Below are positions 1-6,546 of a stretch of 11,760 bases of DNA, one piece after another. The DNA lies in NCBI GenBank assembly GCA_023249835.1, contig JAHFBY010000001.1, forward strand, positions 1-11,760, in the 5' to 3' direction. A program made the translations under genes and the position numbers. The notes beneath the pieces were generated by a model, which did no database searches, was not told where the DNA came from, and saw only the letters and a program-made list of their open reading frames with translations. Source of the stretch: Elusimicrobiota bacterium (GTDB lineage Bacteria > Elusimicrobiota > Elusimicrobia > 2-02-FULL-39-32). Position 1 is the stretch's first letter. Each line of letters starts with the position of its first letter.

Positions 1-261
1 TAATTCGCCGGTAAGGGCAGCTAAACCGGTTAGGTCCGCTGGTTCATACATTGATCCGGTACGAATTTGCGCGGTCATTTGGATAATGGGGAGTTCGTGG
101 TCTTCGAGCAAATAAACCGTAACCCCGTTGGCCAGGATCCTTTGTTCAACATTGGGGGGCGAAAACTGTAATTGTGGAAATTTCAATTCCTGCGGCGGTT
201 TAGTTAATCCGTTAGCGGCAAAACCTGGAATTAAAGCTAATATTAACCAAAACCTTCTCAT
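1..261 (-). CDS. M16 family peptidase-like protein, second of tandem pair (N-terminal part, cut by window edge)
   Basis: Only the first 87 codons are visible; the gene continues beyond base 1. The product starts with a short hydrophobic signal-like segment (MRRFWLILALIPGFAANG), so it is probably exported. It is followed by the usual M16 opening, with RILANGVTVYLLEDHELPII and then an arginine-containing strand (QIRTGSMYEP). Where an active M16 protease has GxAHxxEH, this protein has GLAALTGEL, so the zinc-binding H, E and H are replaced by A, G and E. That is typical of the non-catalytic partner of two-gene M16 operons, which helps the active subunit bind substrate (family knowledge). The start ATG overlaps the TGA of the upstream M16 gene (ATGA at 258-261), indicating translational coupling. 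Substrate unknown. Confidence 0.85.
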   Translation of the reverse strand, partial: MRRFWLILALIPGFAANGLTKPPQELKFPQLQFSPPNVEQRILANGVTVYLLEDHELPIIQMTAQIRTGSMYEPADLTGLAALTGEL

Positions 262-1517
262 GGATTTTTATCCTCTCTTTGCAGAGAAGCGGAGGTGAAG
301 TTTTTCATTTGAAACACTTCTTTAGCTACGCGCTGAATTTTTTCCGGCGTTACCAGGTTTAACTCTTCAAGGTAGCGGACCATGTACTGCCAATCCCCTA
401 AGATAGCTTCGTTATACGCCAACTGAGAGGCCATGCCGTTATTAGAGGCTAGGGCGCGGATATATTCTGCTGAAATTTGGTTTCTGATTTTTTGAATTTC
501 ATGTTCCGGAACCAGCTCGGTTTGTAAGCGGCGGAGCTCTTTCCAAATTGCGTTTTCCAAGTCTTGATTGGTGTAGGGTTGTTTAGGCGACCCCCCAAAA
601 ATGATCATGTTAGGATAGCGTTCGCCCGGGTTGCCGTTAGAGGCCCAGGTGGAGACCGCAATTTTCTTTTCCACCACGTTGCGGTAAAAGCGGGAGGTTC
701 GCCCTCTTTCGAGGAGTTGAGCGATCAAGTCAATGATCGTGTTGTCTGGGTGCGGTGGATTGGGTTTGTGAAAGCCCATCATCAGGCTAGGTTGGGCGTC
801 AAAGTATACTGTCGCGCGTCTGGGTCCTGATTGCTCGGGTTCAGGAGTCGCCCAAGATTCAGGCACAGTTTGAGATGAGGTGTTGGCAAAATATTTTTCT
901 AATTTTTGCACTACTTCCTCCGCACGGACGTCGCCGACAATGGCCACGACCGCGTTATTGGGGGAGTAATGTTTGCGGAAAAAATCTTCCGCGTCCGGGC
1001 GCAGCAAGCGTTGGATATCTCCGGCCCAACCAATGGTAGGCACGCCATAAGGGTGAGCGGTGTAAGCTGCTGCCACGAAACTTTCCCAAAGTTTTCCTTC
1101 GGCAGAGTTTTCATAGCGCATGCGCCGCTCTTCCATGACCACGTCCCTTTCCTTATAAAATTCGCGCAACACAGGGTTAGCCATTCGGTCTGACTCTAAA
1201 ATCGGCCAAAGTTCCCATTTATTGGCGGGCAAGTTTACCACAAAACCGGTAAAATCCTGAGAAGTGAAAGCGTTGAGCCCTTCTGCCCCTTCTTTTTGAT
1301 AAATTTCATCGAACTCTGAAGGCACGATTAGTTCTTGTTGTTTAGATTCAACGAGGGCAATTTTTTTTTGCAGCGATTGGAGCGCATCTTTATTGGCTTG
1401 CGCGCCTTTGTCTTGTTCAGCTTGCAAAGCAAACATGAGTTTATCGATTTCTTCCATTAACGGTTTTTCGCCGGCGTAATCTTTGGTTCCCACAACTTTT
1501 GAGCCTTTAAACATCAT
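258..1517 (-). CDS. M16 family zinc metallopeptidase, C-terminal part (truncated, lacks complete HxxEH)
   Basis: This 419-codon frame carries most of an M16 (pitrilysin/mitochondrial processing peptidase family) protease. Residues about 18-75 form a charged, probably coiled-coil insertion seen in some bacterial M16B proteins. Then come the conserved NAFTSQDFTGFVVNLP stretch (82-97), ESDRMANPV (108-116) and the ERDVVMEERRMR region (123-134) that normally supplies the third zinc ligand. Later come HPYG, a GDV turn and the C-terminal half of the domain. The apparent start is MMFKGS. In intact relatives MMFKG directly follows HxxEH. Reading back in this frame gives E-H, then N, then an in-frame TGA, so the EH survives but the first histidine and everything before it lie in another frame. 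Either the gene is a pseudogene or the break is an assembly error. If translated alone the product would lack a signal peptide and a full active site. Confidence 0.8.
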   Translation of the reverse strand: MMFKGSKVVGTKDYAGEKPLMEEIDKLMFALQAEQDKGAQANKDALQSLQKKIALVESKQQELIVPSEFDEIYQKEGAEGLNAFTSQDFTGFVVNLPANKWELWPILESDRMANPVLREFYKERDVVMEERRMRYENSAEGKLWESFVAAAYTAHPYGVPTIGWAGDIQRLLRPDAEDFFRKHYSPNNAVVAIVGDVRAEEVVQKLEKYFANTSSQTVPESWATPEPEQSGPRRATVYFDAQPSLMMGFHKPNPPHPDNTIIDLIAQLLERGRTSRFYRNVVEKKIAVSTWASNGNPGERYPNMIIFGGSPKQPYTNQDLENAIWKELRRLQTELVPEHEIQKIRNQISAEYIRALASNNGMASQLAYNEAILGDWQYMVRYLEELNLVTPEKIQRVAKEVFQMKNFTSASLQREDKNP

Positions 1518-1705
1518 ATGTTCATTTCATAGGAAACCAAAGGCGCCAGTTTGCGTTCTAAGATCAAAACCCTTAATCCATTTTTTAAAGTATGTTTGAC
1601 CACTCTTTGCGGCAATTTTTTAATTGGATCAATATCTTGGCCCCACAGTTTAGGCAAGAAAATACAAAATAGAGATAAGAGGAGACCGCAGTGTTTATAA
1701 CGCAT
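1514..1705 (-). pseudogene. M16 peptidase N-terminal fragment (signal peptide plus first strands), out of frame with the rest
   Basis: The start chosen is ATG at 1705 (MRYKHCGLLLSLFCIFLPKLWGQD), which gives a typical signal peptide; longer versions begin in the promoter. The mature part begins IDPIKKLPQRVVKHTLKNGL and continues RVLILERKLAPLVSYEMN, the standard N-terminal strand of an M16 protease. It then meets TGA at 1514-1516. In an intact family member SYEMN would be followed by about 20 residues (a [Y/F]RVGS-like strand, a glycine loop and GxAHxxEH) and then MMFKG. Here MMFKG follows almost at once, in a different frame. The deleted segment is therefore about 60 bases and not a multiple of three. 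A short ATGAA-ATGAA direct repeat sits at the join, which would fit slippage or microhomology deletion (inference). Confidence 0.7.
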
Positions 1706-1712
1706 GATTGGC

Positions 1713-1741
1713 ATTATAACTTCTGGACAGGCAATTATCAA
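1713..1741 (-). promoter_or_regulatory. Strong sigma70-type promoter of the M16 operon
   Basis: On the minus strand, TTGATA (1741-1736) and TATAAT (1718-1713) are separated by exactly 17 bases. The expected start of transcription, 6-8 bases past the -10 box, falls on or next to the A of the ATG at 1705. No Shine-Dalgarno precedes that ATG, so the message is predicted to be leaderless. Confidence 0.7.
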
Positions 1742-1750
1742 CACAATTTG

Positions 1751-1756
1751 TATAAT
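1751..1756 (+). promoter_or_regulatory. -10 box of the divergent membrane-protein gene
   Basis: A perfect TATAAT lies six bases upstream of the ATG at 1763 on the plus strand. No good -35 is seen at normal spacing; TGGACA at 1724-1729 is 21 bases away, which is too far. Transcription would begin at or beside the ATG. The element interleaves with the divergent M16 promoter, so the two may interfere. Confidence 0.5.
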
Positions 1757-1762
1757 TTGCCA

Positions 1763-2701
1763 ATGCGCGAATCAATTGCAAAAGCGGTTTTTCCCCTATT
1801 CCTTTTAATCGCCATTGGTTCCACTATTGGACTAGTTTATAAAGTAGAGCCTTTTTACACCCACTATTTCCTTTTCATTTGGTGGTCGTTTTTAATGATT
1901 TTGGATAGCAGTCTTTACTTGGCGGGCGGGGAATCGCTTTTTATTGGTAGTCCGTTAGACTCCTTTTTATTTTTAGCGCCGGTATCTGCTTTCATTTGGT
2001 TCATTTTTGAGTGTTTAAATTTTCGCTTGCAAAACTGGGCTTATGTTCAGCTCACTCCACATCTGTGGGTTCGTTGGCCCGGCTATTTTTTAGCATTCAG
2101 CACTGTTTGTCCCGGCCTTTTCTTAACGGCCAACGGCTTAGACCGTTTGGGTGTTTTTCGAAAAAATGAATTCTCTCGTTTTTTTGCAGGGAAGATTTCT
2201 TTAGCGGCAGAAAAGTATATTATGAGTTTGGGCGGCGCAATGCTTTTGCTTTCCCTGGTTTACCCGAAATATTGTTTCCCGTTAATTTGGGGCGGTTTTA
2301 TCTTTGCGTTGGATCCGCTTAACGCGCGCATGCGCCGCCATTCGCTGCTGGAAGAATGTATTCAGGGCAATTGGAACCGGACCCTGCAGTTGTTCTTAGC
2401 CGGACTCCTCTGCGGCGGTTTATGGGAGCTGTGGAATTTTTGGGCAGGCGCAAAGTGGGTTTACACGGTTCCGTTGCCCGCAGCGCTCTGGAAACATTTG
2501 AAAATTTTTGAAATGCCGGTTTTGGGATTTTTAGGGTTCCCGCCCTTTGCTTTGGAATGTTTCGTAATGGTGGAGTTTGTCCGGGGGATAAAAGATGGGT
2601 TGTCGGATAGACAGTGGCGAACCCTAGCAGGGGCAGGGTTTGTTTTAATGCTCCTGGCCTGCAAGTTGTTAGACCAATGGACAGTAGCTAGTTTTCGATA
2701 A
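1763..2701 (+). CDS. Conserved-looking polytopic membrane protein of unknown function
   Basis: The 312-residue product is strongly hydrophobic, with roughly seven or eight predicted membrane segments beginning at AVFPLFLLIAIGSTIGLVY. ATG at 1763 is preferred; a GTG at 1691 would add 24 polar residues that read through the promoter. Two blocks look constrained and may mark a family. One is the central FALDPLNARMRRHSLLEE stretch. The other is a C-terminal region rich in Trp, Glu and aromatics: GGLWELWNFWAGAKWVYTVP, then KIFEMPVLGFLGFPPFALEC. The charged residues inside hydrophobic segments (E in WELWN, E in FEMP, E in LECF) are suggestive of a channel, carrier or membrane enzyme, but I do not recognise the family and assign no function. 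It is divergent from the M16 operon and is followed by the tRNA-linked element at 2737. Confidence 0.85.
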   Translation: MRESIAKAVFPLFLLIAIGSTIGLVYKVEPFYTHYFLFIWWSFLMILDSSLYLAGGESLFIGSPLDSFLFLAPVSAFIWFIFECLNFRLQNWAYVQLTPHLWVRWPGYFLAFSTVCPGLFLTANGLDRLGVFRKNEFSRFFAGKISLAAEKYIMSLGGAMLLLSLVYPKYCFPLIWGGFIFALDPLNARMRRHSLLEECIQGNWNRTLQLFLAGLLCGGLWELWNFWAGAKWVYTVPLPAALWKHLKIFEMPVLGFLGFPPFALECFVMVEFVRGIKDGLSDRQWRTLAGAGFVLMLLACKLLDQWTVASFR

Positions 2702-2736
2702 ACAAATATTTTAGTATAATCAACTTTGGTTCTTTT

Positions 2737-2790
2737 GCCCAGATGCACATTTTCGTATTCCTTTTTTTAAAGGAATAGTACTTCTGGGCA
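2737..2790 (+). other. tRNA-linked stem element E1 (54 nt, acceptor-stem mimic)
   Basis: The element begins with GCCCAGA (2737-2743) and ends with TCTGGGC (2783-2789) plus A, exactly the acceptor strands and discriminator base of the tRNA-Leu gene 24 bases downstream. The copied 5' part extends to TTGCCCAGATG (11 bases, 2735-2745 and 2813-2823). Inside there is no D, anticodon or T arm. There is a perfect 9-bp hairpin, TATTCCTTT at 2756-2764 with AAAGGAATA at 2769-2777 and a TTTT loop. TTAGTATAAT occurs upstream of both the element (2711-2720) and the tRNA (2795-2804). It shares GCAC, a T-run with AGGAA, and AGTAC, in the same order, with the element at 6480-6538. It is not a normal Rho-independent terminator because the T-run is in the loop. 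Role unknown. Confidence 0.5.
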
Positions 2791-2798
2791 ATTCTTAG

Positions 2799-2804
2799 TA
2801 TAAT
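2799..2804 (+). promoter_or_regulatory. Probable -10 box of tRNA-Leu(CAA)
   Basis: TATAAT lies 10 bases before the mature tRNA 5' end, so a transcript would start about four bases upstream of it. No convincing -35 is visible, because the space it would occupy is taken by the 3' half of the stem element. Confidence 0.4.
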
Positions 2805-2814
2805 TTTTAGTGTT

Positions 2815-2899
2815 GCCCAGATGGCGGAACTGGCAGACGCGTGAGACTCAAAATCTCATGCCCCTTGCGGGCGTGTGGGTTCAATTCCCTCTCTGGGCA
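2815..2899 (+). tRNA. tRNA-Leu (anticodon CAA)
   Basis: An 85-nt class II tRNA. The acceptor is GCCCAGA/TCTGGGC with discriminator A at 2899. The D arm has GCG/CGC around the AACTGGCAGA loop. The anticodon stem is TGAGA/TCTCA with loop CTCAAAA, giving anticodon CAA (reads UUG). The variable arm is long (GCCC-CTTGC-GGGC), as expected for leucine. The T loop is TTCAATT. The T stem GTGGG/CCCTC holds one T-T mismatch at its second pair, where the UAA leucine tRNA in this window has a perfect GAGGG/CCCTC. CCA is not encoded. A T-rich tail follows. Confidence 0.97.
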
Positions 2900-2907
2900 C
2901 AAATTTT

Positions 2908-3828
2908 CTAATTTTTCTTAGGTTTGGGCGCGATTAAAAACAGCGTGAGCATGCGTTGCGGGCGCAAGTTTTTAATCGAGAGCAAAGCGCTCGAACAGTA
3001 AATCAAAAACGCTAAACAGGCCGCTTTGCCAACCCCATAGTATTTCCGGTAGTAAGCGTAGATGTCTTCTTCATAGATTTTGGCGATTTTATCAACCCCA
3101 GAACGCTCTACGCTTTGTCTTTCATGGTGGTACACGCTGGCGCTGGACACATAGGCAGTTTTCCAACCTTTAGCTAAAAACCTGCGGCAGAGATCGTTTT
3201 CGGAAAAATAGAGTTTAAAGTTCTCATCGAAATAACCCGCTTGTTCCAACGCCTCTTTGCGGAAAAGGATCAGGTGCGCGTAAACCAGCTCCACTTCGCG
3301 CGAGCTCATGCGGTCCCAATCGTTATAACGAAAATCCTCAAAAAGTTGATATTTTTTTTGGCGAAAGATTTTACCTAAGAAGGTGAAGGTTAAAAAAGCT
3401 AAGGTCAGAGAGTAGTCTTTGGAGCAAGCGCGCACCATTGTGTTGTCGGGCAAAAATGTTTTGCAGGAAACCATTCCCGTATCGGTGTGCAACTGTAAAT
3501 AATCGATCATGGTTTCCAGTGACCCCTTTTGCGGAAACACGTCCGGGGCTAAGATGCAAACCCACTGCCCTTGGGCTTGGCGCATACCATCGTTAAAACC
3601 GCCGGTGAGCCAGCGGTTGGTTGTATTGGCAATGAGTTTGAATTTTGGATAATTCGCCCGCACTATTGGAAGGCTATCATCAGGAGAGTTGTTGTCAACT
3701 ATGATTATCTCATGCGCGATTTGTATGTTTAAACCAATGATGTTATCCAAGCAGCGCTTGAGGAAATCAGCGGTGTTGTAATTGCAAATGACAATTGATA
3801 GTTCAATGAGTTGTGTTGAGGAAGTCAT
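2908..3828 (-). CDS. Family 2 glycosyltransferase (rhamnosyltransferase-like)
   Basis: The 306-residue product is a GT-A fold glycosyltransferase of the family that adds sugars such as rhamnose during O-antigen or capsule synthesis, acting at the cytoplasmic face. The first nucleotide-binding strand is LSIVICNYNT (10-19), followed by EIIIVDNNSPDDS (40-52). The metal-binding DxD position reads LAPDV (93-97) where relatives usually have LNPDV. The acceptor-side motif is KLYFSENDLCRRFLAKGW (205-222), an END variant of the more common EDVDLCxR. The C-terminal tail (about 268-306) has a hydrophobic, probably membrane-associated segment and a basic end. The start overlaps the end of the upstream reductase gene by 26 bases with a weak GGAAA ribosome site inside it, so the two are co-translated. 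The exact sugar and acceptor cannot be read from the sequence. Confidence 0.9.
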   Translation of the reverse strand: MTSSTQLIELSIVICNYNTADFLKRCLDNIIGLNIQIAHEIIIVDNNSPDDSLPIVRANYPKFKLIANTTNRWLTGGFNDGMRQAQGQWVCILAPDVFPQKGSLETMIDYLQLHTDTGMVSCKTFLPDNTMVRACSKDYSLTLAFLTFTFLGKIFRQKKYQLFEDFRYNDWDRMSSREVELVYAHLILFRKEALEQAGYFDENFKLYFSENDLCRRFLAKGWKTAYVSSASVYHHERQSVERSGVDKIAKIYEEDIYAYYRKYYGVGKAACLAFLIYCSSALLSIKNLRPQRMLTLFLIAPKPKKN

Positions 3829-4693
3829 CTTTTATTTCCAAAACGTATTCTTTAAGGGCGATTCTCCAATCGCGCATGAGGTCTAATCCCGCCTCTTGCA
3901 GCCGTCCGTTAATGGCCGTAAGGTTTTTGGGGCGGGGCGCAGATTCTTTAAAGTCTTGCGATTGGATAGGGATCACGCGCACGTCGGTGATATCAGCAAA
4001 CTCTAAAATTGCTTGCGCGTAATCATAGTAGCTGGCTTGGCCGTGTCCCACCATGTTATAGATTCCGCGCCCCTGCCGTTTAATTAAGGCCAAAAGGTTA
4101 GCAACGGTATCTTTGACGGAACTGGGCTGAATCACTCTGTCCCGGATCATTTTAATTTCTTTTTTGCCTTCTTTGACCAGGCCCAACACTTTAGCGACAA
4201 ACTTTTTATCTTCTTTACCGCCTCCGTAGAGAGCGCCAAAGCGCGGAATAATGAAGTCCAAATGGGTCATATTTTGGACAACGATTTCGCCTTCAAATTT
4301 ACTTTGGGCATAAACGCCGATCACTTTTTTGGGGTCAATGGCGTCAACGCGTTCATCATAGGGTTGTTCTTTGTCTCCCGGGTAAAGGTAAGACGTGGAA
4401 GGATAAACAAGTAAAGCGTTGATTTCGGTCGCTGCTTGAGCGATATGACGGGTCCCTTGGACATTAATGGTTTGGCATTCGGCAATATTGCGTTCGCACC
4501 AATCCACGTTGGTTTTCGCGGCTAAATGGATCACGACGTCTGGTTTTTGAGCGTTTAACAAGGCTTTGATTTGGCCCGCGTCCTTAACGTTCAGCACGTT
4601 AGAGTGGAGCCCGATGAACTGAAAATCAGGGTCGGTAACCTTTAAAATTTCGGTCCCCACCATGCCGCCGGCTCCGGTCACTAAAACTTTCAT
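3803..4693 (-). CDS. NAD(P)-dependent sugar reductase/epimerase, RmlD-like (extended SDR)
   Basis: The 296-residue product has the Rossmann signature VTGAGGMVG (5-13), HLAAKTNVDWCE (56-67), the serine-threonine active-site stretch YPSTSYLYPG (97-106) and the catalytic YAQSK (Tyr128, Lys132) followed by FEGE. This pattern and the RPKN near residue 254 fit dTDP-4-dehydrorhamnose reductase and its close relatives, which make the last step of dTDP-L-rhamnose from the 4-keto sugar in the cytoplasm. A sugar epimerase of the same superfamily is possible; the other Rml genes are not in this window. Start: ATG at 4693 with GGTGAAGAGA upstream; a TTG at 4720 is less likely. Its 3' end overlaps the GT2 gene, fitting a joint role in making and transferring a deoxysugar. 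Confidence 0.85.
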   Translation of the reverse strand: MKVLVTGAGGMVGTEILKVTDPDFQFIGLHSNVLNVKDAGQIKALLNAQKPDVVIHLAAKTNVDWCERNIAECQTINVQGTRHIAQAATEINALLVYPSTSYLYPGDKEQPYDERVDAIDPKKVIGVYAQSKFEGEIVVQNMTHLDFIIPRFGALYGGGKEDKKFVAKVLGLVKEGKKEIKMIRDRVIQPSSVKDTVANLLALIKRQGRGIYNMVGHGQASYYDYAQAILEFADITDVRVIPIQSQDFKESAPRPKNLTAINGRLQEAGLDLMRDWRIALKEYVLEIKDDFLNTTH

Positions 4694-4711
4694 TGTCTCT
4701 TCACCATAAAA

Positions 4712-4717
4712 ATTATA
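4712..4717 (-). promoter_or_regulatory. Possible -10 box before the reductase-GT2 pair
   Basis: TATAAT on the minus strand lies 18 bases upstream of the ATG at 4693, in the 67-base gap after the membrane glycosyltransferase gene. There is no recognisable -35. It may be an internal promoter of the glycan cluster. Confidence 0.3.
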
Positions 4718-4760
4718 CAAATCCTATAATTTACGGCCGAATAGTTCAAACTCTTCTTAG

Positions 4761-6458
4761 TCACCCTTGTAAACGCAACAATTCTTTGGCTTCTAAGGCC
4801 GGGCCAAAATTAGGGGCTATTTCCAGGTGTCGCTCCACAGCTTTTTTTGCCGCAGGGTAATTTTGCATCGTAAAGTAATAGTGCCAGCGGGCGTATAAGG
4901 CTTGCGTTAAAAAAAGTTTTTTGAAATCTTTATCCGAGAAGGCTGCTTTAACCGGTTTTTTTGGGGGGTGCGCGGCATGGGAGTACAATAACATTCCGTT
5001 AAATAGTAATACCCATCCAACTATGGCGTAGAGTCCAGCCCGATTTGCTTTATGACGTAAAGCTGCCTTTGTCAACGCGGTTAAGCCAATGGCAAAGGCT
5101 AAAGCAGCCAATAGCAGAGCGGCCGGTTCATTAGCGAGAAAGCGGTTATGGAAAAATTGTTTAAATGCGATCAGTGTAGCGGCCAATCCGCTTTTCTGCC
5201 ACTGGCACAGAGTTTCTAGGGAATAAACAAACATATCTAAGTTGATCCAGCGTATCATAGCTTCTATGCTTAAGGTCATTGTCCAGAGGGTTCCCAGAAA
5301 TGCCAGGACATGGACTGGCCAATAGATTAGACGCGGTTTATTTTTCAGTTCATCGAGCGCTAACCCTAATCCCAAAGCTGTTGGGAAATAGAGGTTGGTT
5401 AATAGCCTTTGTCCAAAAGAGTGTCCGCTCCACCAGCTAATGGCACAGGAGTTTTGCAGTACTTGTATCAGCATGAGCAGAAAAATGGTTTTCGCTGTTT
5501 CCGAATGATTTTTAACCCACAAGAGGCTGGCGGAGGCTAGTAAGATTACAGGCGTCCAGGTGGCTAAACCGTGGTAAGGGGAAAATAAGAGGTCCGTGAT
5601 AGCAAATCCGCTGATCCAGAGGTTAAACATTTGGGGCGGGACAAAGGAATTGTAAAGCAGTTTCCAGATAATGAGTTGGGGCGAGAATCCGATTAAAACA
5701 CCTGTTGTGGCGAATAGAACCGACCGCATTAAATCCCGCATTGAAGTTTTATCATTTGTTTTGTTCCGGACCCAATCAAACAATAGCGCAGCGCCAAACA
5801 AAATATTTTCGGTGCGCACGCCGGCAGCTAACCCCAAAAGAAAGCCTAACGTTCCGTTTGTTGCGGCGTTTGTGTTTGGCCGCTGCCTTTGGCGCAGCCA
5901 AAAAAATAAAAAGAGGCTGACCGAAAAAGCGGAGAGCGGTGGCGCGGTGTTAGGCAGGGAAAAACAATAAAAGAATAAAGGGCTGCCGATCAAGGCTAGG
6001 GTTGCTGCAAGCAGCGCATGTTTAGCGCCCACTTTAAGTTCTTTGAGCGCGCAAAAGGCAAAAAGGCAGGAGCTTAATCCGTAGAGCGTAGCGCCGGCGT
6101 TAGTGAATATCAGTAGCCACTGGTTGGAGCTAAACTCAGTCCATTGCAATCCAATTGGTTTAAGGATCAGGCCCAACAAAAAAAATGGCGAAAGAAACAG
6201 GGCATAACCTATTGGCCAAATATTTGTCACGTATCCGTTGGTTGTATAGCCCAAAGGCATATTAAACTTCATCTCTTGGTATTGATTGGTAAAGTCCAAG
6301 TCGTGGTCCACCCAGATAGAGGGAAGGTAAGAGAAGTAGCCTACTCCGTCCGGGTTCAAATAAATTGGTCCCACGCCATGACGAACCCACATGAACGCGA
6401 TTAAAACAAAGAATGCGCATAGAAAAGAAAATCGGAAGGATTTAATTGATATTTTCAA
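4761..6458 (-). CDS. Multi-spanning membrane glycosyltransferase-like protein (GT-C / ArnT-PMT type) with C-terminal helical-repeat-like tail
   Basis: The 565-residue product has around ten hydrophobic segments. The first periplasmic loop contains NPDGVGYFSYLPSIW (35-49) followed by DHDLDF; an early acidic residue in such a loop is the catalytic feature of GT-C enzymes, which use lipid-linked sugars. The overall layout (many membrane segments, then a short soluble tail) also fits. The last 55 residues (after KKPVKAAFSDKDF) are soluble and resemble a TPR-like pair of helices (YPAAKKAVERHLEIAPNFGP). The start is a TTG at 6458 with only a weak purine stretch before it; the next Met would delete the first membrane segment, so TTG is preferred. 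It lies upstream of the RmlD-like and GT2 genes, suggesting a surface-polysaccharide or glycolipid pathway. Donor and acceptor unknown. Confidence 0.75.
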   Translation of the reverse strand: MKISIKSFRFSFLCAFFVLIAFMWVRHGVGPIYLNPDGVGYFSYLPSIWVDHDLDFTNQYQEMKFNMPLGYTTNGYVTNIWPIGYALFLSPFFLLGLILKPIGLQWTEFSSNQWLLIFTNAGATLYGLSSCLFAFCALKELKVGAKHALLAATLALIGSPLFFYCFSLPNTAPPLSAFSVSLFLFFWLRQRQRPNTNAATNGTLGFLLGLAAGVRTENILFGAALLFDWVRNKTNDKTSMRDLMRSVLFATTGVLIGFSPQLIIWKLLYNSFVPPQMFNLWISGFAITDLLFSPYHGLATWTPVILLASASLLWVKNHSETAKTIFLLMLIQVLQNSCAISWWSGHSFGQRLLTNLYFPTALGLGLALDELKNKPRLIYWPVHVLAFLGTLWTMTLSIEAMIRWINLDMFVYSLETLCQWQKSGLAATLIAFKQFFHNRFLANEPAALLLAALAFAIGLTALTKAALRHKANRAGLYAIVGWVLLFNGMLLYSHAAHPPKKPVKAAFSDKDFKKLFLTQALYARWHYYFTMQNYPAAKKAVERHLEIAPNFGPALEAKELLRLQG

Positions 6459-6479
6459 GTAGGATCTTTAAAATTTTTG

Positions 6480-6538
6480 GCGGGGAGCACTCATTGCCCA
6501 TTAGTTCTAATTTTTTGAGGAAGGAGTACAATCCCCGC
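6480..6538. other. tRNA-linked stem element E2 (59 nt)
   Basis: GCGGGGA (6480-6486) and TCCCCGC (6532-6538) form a perfect 7-bp closing stem. The left border AAAATTTTTGGCGGGGAG (6470-6487) matches 17 of 18 bases with 6540-6557, which is the tRNA-Leu(UAA) 3' end plus its flank. Inside, ACTC (6489-6492) can pair with GAGT (6524-6527), and TTAGTTCTAA is a small hairpin. In plus orientation the interior reads GCAC, T-run, GAGGAAGGAGTAC, resembling GCAC, T-run, AAAGGAATAGTAC in the element at 2737-2790. The closing stems differ in sequence but both stay paired. Strand and role unknown. If transcribed with the tRNA it would be its 3' trailer. Confidence 0.45.
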
Positions 6539-6546
6539 TAAAATTT

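Noticed and set aside
906..1193. Plus-strand 95-residue frame opposite the M16 gene
   Set aside because: Antisense shadow of conserved M16 sequence.
2737..2790. E1 read as a simple Rho-independent terminator of the 1763-2701 gene
   Set aside because: The T-run lies in the hairpin loop, not after the stem, and the outer stem's match to the tRNA acceptor is left unexplained.
6480..6538. E2 as a third tRNA gene
   Set aside because: There are no D, anticodon or T arms within the 7-bp closing stem.
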